From contig NZ_JAIEMO010000025.1 of NCBI RefSeq assembly GCF_019752095.1, forward strand, positions 62,001 to 126,000: a stretch of 64,000 bases of DNA, given 5' to 3'. Of this stretch, positions 57,043-64,000 are shown in pieces (the first letter of the stretch is position 1; every line of letters begins with the position of its first letter). The notes beneath the pieces were generated by a model. That model saw nothing but the letters and a program-made list of their open reading frames with translations, searched no databases and had not been told where the DNA came from. A program made the translations under genes and the position numbers. This stretch comes from Nitrosomonas sp. (GTDB lineage: Bacteria; Pseudomonadota; Gammaproteobacteria; Burkholderiales; Nitrosomonadaceae).

Positions 57043-57486
57043 ATGCTCTGGATAAAATCACTGCACATCATTTTCATGGTCACCTGGTTCGCCGGACTAT
57101 TCTACCTGCCACGCTTATTCGTCTATCACGCCCAATGCGAAGATCAACCCGGCAAAGAGCGCTTCAAAATCATGGAACGCAAACTCTATTATGGCATCAT
57201 GACCCCCGGTGGGGTTCTAACCGTGGTATTCGGCGTGTGGCTGTGGCTGGGATATGGTTTCTCTGGAAGCTGGTTATATGTCAAGCTGGCGCTAGTTCTG
57301 TTATTAATTTTGTATCACTATTACTGTGGAAAATTTGTCACGGCGTTTAAAAACGATGCCAATCAACATGGCCATGTGTTTTACCGCTGGTTTAATGAAT
57401 TTCCGGTGCTAGTTCTGTTTGCAGTGGTGATATTGGTGGTGGTTAAGCCTGACCTGGTGGCAGTTATTTCTGTAATATCTGAATGA
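57043..57486 (+). CDS. hemJ: Protoporphyrinogen oxidase HemJ
   Basis: 147 residues from the ATG at 57043; the frame extends to 56977 but the family starts at MLWIKSLHIIFMVTWFAGLFYLPRLF (in part). Four membrane helices are visible. The conserved N-terminal histidine (SLHIIFMVTWFAGLFYLPRL) and the lysine of the third helix (YVKLALVLLL) are present. HemJ oxidises protoporphyrinogen IX in heme synthesis and is found in many proteobacteria without HemG or HemY. Heme demand is high in ammonia oxidisers. A hairpin follows the stop. Confidence 0.9.
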   Translation: MLWIKSLHIIFMVTWFAGLFYLPRLFVYHAQCEDQPGKERFKIMERKLYYGIMTPGGVLTVVFGVWLWLGYGFSGSWLYVKLALVLLLILYHYYCGKFVTAFKNDANQHGHVFYRWFNEFPVLVLFAVVILVVVKPDLVAVISVISE

Positions 57487-57489
57487 TTT

Positions 57490-57522
57490 AAGTAGCTTGT
57501 GTACGATACAAGCCTGCTACTT
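57490..57522. terminator. Hairpin after hemJ
   Basis: AAGTAGC (57490-57496) pairs with GCTACTT (57516-57522). Inside, TTGT (57497-57500) can pair with ACAA (57508-57511), leaving a bulge on the right arm. There is no T run. It lies between convergent hemJ and the toxin gene. Confidence 0.4.
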
Positions 57523-57550
57523 CTGCGGGTGAAAAATTCTCTGCTCTGAG

Positions 57551-57853
57551 CTATGATGCCTCTCTTGAGACATCATCACCTTTTAGGTTTCTTCGTTGAT
57601 GCACTACAGCAAGTATAAAAATAGTCTGATCCTTAATTTCATAAATAATACGATAAGAATAAAGTGACAGTTCTCTCACAAGATCATCATTTATTTCTGG
57701 GACTATCCTCCCCATCTTTTGGAACTCGTCCAATCCATCCATTTTTTCACGAATATCCTGAGTAACTTTCTTGGCGTAATAGCAGGAATCATGTGCAATA
57801 AAATCATGAATAGCACGCAAATCAGCCTTAGCTGACTCAGTCCATACTACCAC
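57551..57853 (-). CDS. RelE/ParE-family toxin
   Basis: 100 residues from a GTG start. WTESAKADLRAIHDFIAHDS and the C-terminal YSYRIIYEIKDQTIFILAVVHQRR are the beta-hairpin and core strands of the ParE/RelE superfamily, with an Arg-Arg close to the C-terminus. Such toxins block translation or gyrase; which one cannot be told. The GTG overlaps the stop of the upstream antitoxin gene by 7 bases, so translation is coupled. A downstream extension of about 10 residues (NLKGDDVSREAS) follows the fold. Confidence 0.85.
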   Translation of the reverse strand: MVVWTESAKADLRAIHDFIAHDSCYYAKKVTQDIREKMDGLDEFQKMGRIVPEINDDLVRELSLYSYRIIYEIKDQTIFILAVVHQRRNLKGDDVSREAS

Positions 57854-58026
57854 GTATCTATTTCTTGCTTGAGTTCCTCACTAGTTAGAGTTCTCCCCTG
57901 CTCCACAGCTTCCTGTCCTTTTCTGATCTTATCCAGCACATAAAGTCGATACATAATTTCATCCATATCTGCGTCATCCGGTAGTTGATCAATTGTTTTC
58001 AATGCTTCTTTTTTTGCTGCTAACAT
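57847..58026 (-). CDS. Antitoxin partner of the RelE/ParE toxin
   Basis: 59 residues. The ATG at 58026 has a strong GGGAGG box. The sequence is MLAAKKEALKTIDQLPDDAD, then MDEIMYRLYVLDKIRKGQEA and VEQGRTLTSEELKQEIDTW. It is acidic and helical, with the pattern QLPDDADMDEIMYRLYVLDKI followed by a GRTLTSEEL tail. This is seen in short antitoxins partnered with RelE/ParE toxins in many bacteria; the C-terminal half would bind the toxin. No DNA-binding domain is obvious, so autoregulation may rely on the N-terminal helix. It overlaps the toxin start by 7 bases. Confidence 0.85.
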   Translation of the reverse strand: MLAAKKEALKTIDQLPDDADMDEIMYRLYVLDKIRKGQEAVEQGRTLTSEELKQEIDTW

Positions 58027-58119
58027 AGTATTTACCTCCCTTATTAGTTAAAAATGCATTGTCAGAATCGGCAGTAGTTTACGCAAGTTATCGATTTTAC
58101 CGTGCCTATTCGCTGGATT

Positions 58120-58653
58120 TTAAAATCCAATTATGCAGCTTGGTGTTGAAAGTGGTGGATATGCGCGTAGAGTAGAGAGCAAAAGTAATCCCCAAATAAT
58201 TGACAGCCCTATACCCACATAAATAGGAATACGACTAACAGAGAATCTGCTCATTATAAGCTTGCTTACCAGTCCGAAGATTCCTCGTTTCTGCAATCTG
58301 TCTTTGACAGTTTTAGAATACTTGCAACTATCTTCATGGAACAAAACCGGATGCCCATTTCTCATGCCTTTCTCATATTCAGAAAGCATTTGTTCCCAAT
58401 ATTCCTGCCAGAATTTTGCGCCGCTTGCCACACCCACCTGAAATAGAGATACGACTAACACCACAACGCAAGCCATAAAACTGATTATTGGTATCGTATG
58501 ATCGGACTGTAACATTCCAGCAAATAACACGCCCTGAAAGATCATAAAGAAATTATTTCTATTGGTGAGTTGACCAATCTCGAAATCTCTCATTCTCATA
58601 GCAATCTCAAAATCATTTATTTTTTTATTCTTCTCTTTCTTAAACAAAGGCAT
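58120..58653 (-). CDS. Membrane protein of unknown function, possibly RipA-like
   Basis: 177 residues. A charged N-terminus (KEKNKKINDFEIAMRMRDFEIGQLTNRNNFF, in part) is followed by two central helices (FMIFQGVLFAGML and IISFMACVVVLVVSLFQVG). Then come a hydrophilic loop of about 65 residues and a final helix (IPIYVGIGLSIIWGLLLLSTL). The ExAxRxRxxEI-type start followed by helices resembles a group of small octameric membrane proteins (RipA family), but I am not sure. It lies between the toxin-antitoxin pair and def, with no coupling to either. Confidence 0.6.
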   Translation of the reverse strand: MPLFKKEKNKKINDFEIAMRMRDFEIGQLTNRNNFFMIFQGVLFAGMLQSDHTIPIISFMACVVVLVVSLFQVGVASGAKFWQEYWEQMLSEYEKGMRNGHPVLFHEDSCKYSKTVKDRLQKRGIFGLVSKLIMSRFSVSRIPIYVGIGLSIIWGLLLLSTLRAYPPLSTPSCIIGF

Positions 58654-58696
58654 GAAAATCCTCTAAGTATTAAAAAAATTTAAACACAAAATGAAT

Positions 58697-59230
58697 CTAA
58701 TCATCAATTACTGCCTGCCCCGGAAACAGCACATCCGTATACCCAAATAGTCGAAAATCCTTAATCCGCATCGGATACAGAATCCCTTGCAAATGGTCGC
58801 ACTCATGCTGCACCACGCGCGCGTGAAAGCCGCTGACGGTGCGATCGATTGCTTTACCATATTGATCGAAACCTTGATAGCGCAGATGCGCATAGCGCGG
58901 CACGACGCCGCGCATTCCGGGCACGCTCAGGCAACCCTCCCAGCCATCTTCTTTCTCGTCGGATAATGGCGTCAAATGTGGATTAAGTAGCACCGTGAAT
59001 GGAACTTCATCCGCATCGGGATAGCGTTGATTCTTTTTAAACCCAAAAATGACCACTTGCAGGCTCACGCCAATCTGGGGCGCCGCTAAGCCTGCGCCAT
59101 TCAGATCCTCCATGGTATCCTGCATATCCTGAATCAATGCGTGCAGTTCTGGGGTATCGAATCGTTCGACAGGTTTGCCCACTTGCAGCAACAACGGGTC
59201 ACCCATTTTGAGTACGGGTTTAATGGCCAT
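58697..59230 (-). CDS. def: Peptide deformylase
   Basis: 177 residues with all three motifs: [10 protein letters not shown] (45-54), EGCLS (98-102) and QHECDH (141-146), giving the Cys and two His metal ligands plus the catalytic Glu. It removes the N-formyl group from new proteins. Position 2 of motif 2 is Gly-Cys as in type I enzymes. It overlaps the end of the upstream phosphorylase gene by 11 bases. It is not next to fmt, so it is probably a second, housekeeping-independent copy; that point cannot be checked here. Confidence 0.95.
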   Translation of the reverse strand: MAIKPVLKMGDPLLLQVGKPVERFDTPELHALIQDMQDTMEDLNGAGLAAPQIGVSLQVVIFGFKKNQRYPDADEVPFTVLLNPHLTPLSDEKEDGWEGCLSVPGMRGVVPRYAHLRYQGFDQYGKAIDRTVSGFHARVVQHECDHLQGILYPMRIKDFRLFGYTDVLFPGQAVIDD

Positions 59231-59966
59231 CGCGGCTCACCACATGTTCCAGAATATTTCTGACATCCACCATCGCTTGTTCCAACACGGCATAAATCTC
59301 CTTCAATGGAATGCCACTCACGTTAGTACCGCGTCCAGCGGCGTGATTAGCGACCACGGCAATACTGGCGTAGTCCAAGCCCAATTCCCTGGCCAGCGCG
59401 GCTTCCGGCATACCGGTCATGCCCACGATATCCGCGCCGTCGCGTTCCAATCGGTTGATTTCGGCGGCCGTTTCCAACCTGGGGCCCTGCGTTGCTGCAT
59501 AAACCCCTCCATCGAAAATGTCCTTATTGGCACTTTTCGCTGCTTGTAGCAGCAATGCGCGAGTACGCTGACTATACGGAAGAGTTAAATCAATATGCGT
59601 TACCGGTTGATCCTTGCCTTCAAAAAAAGTAAAGCCGCGTCCATAGGTATAATCAATAATTTGATCCGGAATCATCAATCGGCCCGGCGTCAGGTCGGCG
59701 CGAATACCGCCCACCGACGCTACGGCAATGACATGCGAGGGTTGCAATGAGTGCAGTGCCCATAAATTTGCACGATAATTGATCGCATGCGGCGGAATCG
59801 TATGTCCGTGTCCGTGCCGCGCCAGGAAAACGATGTCTTCATTCTTCATCTTACCAAAAGTCAACGGGCCGGAAGGTTCGCCGTAAGGCGTGCGAATGAT
59901 TTCCCGACGGGATATTTCCAGGCAGGATAATTGCGTCATTCCACTGCCGCCAATAATTGCAAACAT
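59220..59966 (-). CDS. mtnP: Methylthioinosine/methylthioadenosine phosphorylase
   Basis: 248 residues of the PNP/MTAP family, class 2. [12 protein letters not shown] (phosphate loop), [75 protein letters not shown] (in parts). The [11 protein letters not shown] segment with NHAAG at the end of the next strand fits S-methyl-5'-thioinosine phosphorylase of Pseudomonas type as well as MTA phosphorylase, so the substrate is uncertain. It is encoded 19 bases from hpt, which would recycle released hypoxanthine. Confidence 0.85.
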   Translation of the reverse strand: MFAIIGGSGMTQLSCLEISRREIIRTPYGEPSGPLTFGKMKNEDIVFLARHGHGHTIPPHAINYRANLWALHSLQPSHVIAVASVGGIRADLTPGRLMIPDQIIDYTYGRGFTFFEGKDQPVTHIDLTLPYSQRTRALLLQAAKSANKDIFDGGVYAATQGPRLETAAEINRLERDGADIVGMTGMPEAALARELGLDYASIAVVANHAAGRGTNVSGIPLKEIYAVLEQAMVDVRNILEHVVSRDGH

Positions 59967-59985
59967 GATTCTCCCAAACTTAGAT

Positions 59986-60531
59986 TCAATCTTTTACTGC
60001 ATAAACGGCGGGTAAATTCCGCCATGCGCCGTGTATATCCATGCCAAACCCGAAAACATAACGGTCCGGAACTGTCAACCCAACAAAATCAGCTTGCAGT
60101 GGCTTCGGTCTGCTCGTTTCTTTTTCTGTGAACACCGCACTATAAAATGCTTTCGCGCCATTTTCCAACACTTTGTCACGAATGGCGGCCAGCGTAATGC
60201 CTTCATCCAGAATATCATCCAGCACTAAAACAACCCGATCCTTGACACTTTCTCCAGGCTCCACCCGCCACTGAATTTCCCCGCCATGCAGTTGTTTGTT
60301 ATATCGTGATACATGCAAATAATCAAAATCAAGCGGGAAAGGAAGTTTTGGCAACAGTTGTCCGGCAAATACCACTGCACCGCCCATCACGCATAAAACT
60401 AGGGGTTGTTGCTGCGATAGCAACTGCGTGATATTCAGCGCCATGCGGTGTATCGTTTGCGCGACCGTTTGCTCGGAATAAATAAGCTCAGCTGTATCGA
60501 GGATTTGTTGCGCTTGTTGGTAAGTCAGCAT
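59986..60531 (-). CDS. hpt: Hypoxanthine-guanine phosphoribosyltransferase
   Basis: 181 residues. The PRPP motif VVLVLDDILDEGITLAAI is typical of type I phosphoribosyltransferases, with VVFAGQLLPKLPFPLDFDYLHVSRY before it and FVGLTVPDRYVFGFGMD near the end. It converts hypoxanthine or guanine plus PRPP to IMP or GMP. Placed between ligA and the methylthio-nucleoside phosphorylase, it forms a short salvage unit. Gaps of 14 and 19 bases indicate one transcript. Confidence 0.9.
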   Translation of the reverse strand: MLTYQQAQQILDTAELIYSEQTVAQTIHRMALNITQLLSQQQPLVLCVMGGAVVFAGQLLPKLPFPLDFDYLHVSRYNKQLHGGEIQWRVEPGESVKDRVVLVLDDILDEGITLAAIRDKVLENGAKAFYSAVFTEKETSRPKPLQADFVGLTVPDRYVFGFGMDIHGAWRNLPAVYAVKD

Positions 60532-60545
60532 GGTTATTTTGAGCG

Positions 60546-62579
<2,034 letters not shown>

Positions 62580-62695
62580 TTAGTATAACGAATACCGGTG
62601 AAACACGGTTTCAGTTCTTGACCAAAAATCCTTTATACTGCGCATTCATCAAAAAAATTAACCCTGCGACTTCATCTTGTCTTAGAAAGTACATC

Positions 62696-63523
62696 ATGAG
62701 TGATAATAACAACACATTAAAAATCCGTATTCAAATACAGCAGGAACCTCCACAAGCCATCGAGGAAATCTACCCTGAGCCTGAAATCATTTATGAAGAA
62801 TCGCTGGATTGGAAAAAAATTTCCATTGCTGCACTTGCATTGCTAACTATTCTGACCTTACTCGGTTATTTGATTTTCAATAGCGAAAGCCCTGAAGAAC
62901 CCTTGAATGAATCGGTTATTTCTGCACCTGAGAATATGTTTCCTCCAGAAAAGCTTGGGGCAGAACCCGACACACGCGATGACTCAGCAGAAACTCAGTT
63001 AAATGCCCCAATTAGCACACACCCTGCTCAATCAACTCCGGCAAAATCCGACAGTAATGCTATCACACCCAAAACCGTAATTACGCCTGCCAGAAAACCA
63101 AAAAAAAACTCTATTACTGACCAATTAAGTAATCCTGACAAAAGTGTGCCCAAAACCGCATCACAATCCAAACCGCATCAAACATCGGATCAACCCGAGG
63201 TTCTTAGAGCATTGTTAACTCATGCAATCAAAGGGCGTGAACCCGTTGATTCGATTGAAACTGTACAATTAAAACTAGGTGAAACCAAGCCTATCTATTT
63301 CTATTTGCAATTACAAAACCTGCGAGGAAATAATATCCGCGTTAACTGGTATTTTAATAATCAACTCGATTCACAATTGCGTTTGCAAGTGCACAATGAC
63401 AACTGGCGTACTCACGCCAGCAAGCAACTTGATCGCGAACGAATAGGTTCCTGGCGTGTGGAATTAATCGATGGATCAGGAAATCAACTGGCAACCCGAG
63501 ATTTTACCGTCACGCAAAACTAA
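62696..63523 (+). CDS. Membrane-anchored DUF2914 protein
   Basis: 275 residues from the ATG at 62696. The frame is open back into ligA at 62537 but the extra part is not protein-like. A short acidic cytoplasmic N-terminus (with a PEPEIIYEESLDW segment) precedes one membrane helix (IAALALLTILTLLGYLIF). A periplasmic Pro/Ser/Thr/Lys-rich linker follows, then a C-terminal DUF2914 domain (RVELIDGSGNQLATRDFTV, preceded by VNWYFNNQLDSQLRLQV). The function is unknown. It is followed 39 bases on by a NUDIX hydrolase gene. Confidence 0.75.
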   Translation: MSDNNNTLKIRIQIQQEPPQAIEEIYPEPEIIYEESLDWKKISIAALALLTILTLLGYLIFNSESPEEPLNESVISAPENMFPPEKLGAEPDTRDDSAETQLNAPISTHPAQSTPAKSDSNAITPKTVITPARKPKKNSITDQLSNPDKSVPKTASQSKPHQTSDQPEVLRALLTHAIKGREPVDSIETVQLKLGETKPIYFYLQLQNLRGNNIRVNWYFNNQLDSQLRLQVHNDNWRTHASKQLDRERIGSWRVELIDGSGNQLATRDFTVTQN

Positions 63524-63562
63524 GTTTATTGATATTACTGAATAAGCAAGTTAGGATGCACC

Positions 63563-64000
63563 ATGAAATATTGCAGCAACTGTAGTGCCACTGTTGAATT
63601 GATAATTCCTGAGGGTGATTCTTTACTCCGCTATGTATGCAACACCTGTAATATCATTCATTATCAGAATCCCAAAATGGTTGTCGGATGCATTCCTGAA
63701 TGGGAAGATAAAATTTTATTGTGCAAGCGTGCCATAGAACCCCGTAAAGGCTGGTGGACGTTACCCGCCGGCTTTATGGAAAATAATGAAACGTTGGCAC
63801 AAGCTGCCGCGAGAGAAACCCTGGAAGAAGCCAATGCACGAGTAGAAATAGGCGATCTATACGCTGTTTATAGCCTGCCTCATATCAGCCAAGTTTATTT
63901 TATTTTCAGGGCAAAATTGCTCGATCTCGATTTCAAACCCGGAATCGAAAGTTTGGAAGTTAAACTCGTATCTGAACAGGAAATACCGTGGGAAGAAATG
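63563..64000 (+). CDS. NUDIX hydrolase, 3' end outside window
   Basis: The first 146 codons are visible with no stop before the edge. The N-terminus carries a zinc-ribbon-like CSNC ... CNTC. The domain has the Nudix box [22 protein letters not shown], which fits Gx5Ex7REUxEE, though the usual final G is [12 protein letters not shown] is typical of ADP-ribose or NADH pyrophosphatase-like NUDIX proteins with an N-terminal Zn ribbon. It hydrolyses a nucleoside diphosphate derivative. The substrate is unknown. Confidence 0.88.
   Translation, partial: MKYCSNCSATVELIIPEGDSLLRYVCNTCNIIHYQNPKMVVGCIPEWEDKILLCKRAIEPRKGWWTLPAGFMENNETLAQAAARETLEEANARVEIGDLYAVYSLPHISQVYFIFRAKLLDLDFKPGIESLEVKLVSEQEIPWEEM

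Overview
The window looks like a chromosomal segment of a low-GC betaproteobacterium, most likely a Nitrosomonas-type ammonia oxidiser (Nitrosomonadaceae). This rests on the XrtB/EpsI-type exopolysaccharide locus, the dusB-fis-purH-purD order, the flgBCDEFGHIJKL cluster with divergent flgA, and protein-level resemblance. It is an inference from gene content, not a database match. No rRNA, tRNA, CRISPR array, prophage or intact insertion sequence was seen.

Layout. (1) Bases 1-434: the end of a CBS-domain protein and a bidirectional terminator. (2) 445-18560, all on the minus strand: a large exopolysaccharide locus. Its upstream end, read first, holds epsD (lipoprotein PPIase), epsE (outer-membrane export), epsF (Wzz-like), epsG (BY-kinase-like), exosortase xrtB, epsI and a Wzy/ligase-like membrane protein. 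Four sulfotransferases, a secreted glycosidase-like protein, two family-4-type glycosyltransferases, a Wzx-type flippase and a WecG/TagA transferase follow. Together they suggest a Wzx/Wzy-type polysaccharide that is sulfated. (3) 19263-24226: cupin, rpmE, and a four-gene two-component cluster (PAS kinase, Rcp1-like receiver, hybrid REC-PAS kinase, LuxR-type regulator). (4) 24581-30058, plus strand: hypA, hypB, a truncated hypF, an Hsp33 gene whose zinc/redox site is half lost, and a receiver/membrane-kinase pair. (5) 30119-41440: comEC, class I aldolase, Sel1 and ankyrin proteins, a ubiH-type hydroxylase, dusB-fis-purH-purD. (6) 41462-52929: the flagellar rod/hook cluster, with a sigma54-like promoter before flgB and a sigma28-like promoter before flgK. 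(7) 53057-64000: an acyl carrier protein, an Mth938-like protein, PBP7-type endopeptidase, M32 carboxypeptidase, hemJ, a toxin-antitoxin pair, a ligA-hpt-mtnP-def operon, a DUF2914 protein and a NUDIX hydrolase cut by the window edge.

The most notable points are the sulfotransferase-rich XrtB exopolysaccharide locus, an EpsG with a broken Walker A motif, an Hsp33 with only one cysteine left of each zinc-binding pair, a HypF lacking its N-terminal half, and a short antitoxin gene overlapping its toxin. Start codons were revised wherever a ribosome binding site or signal peptide favoured an internal start; each such change is stated in its entry.
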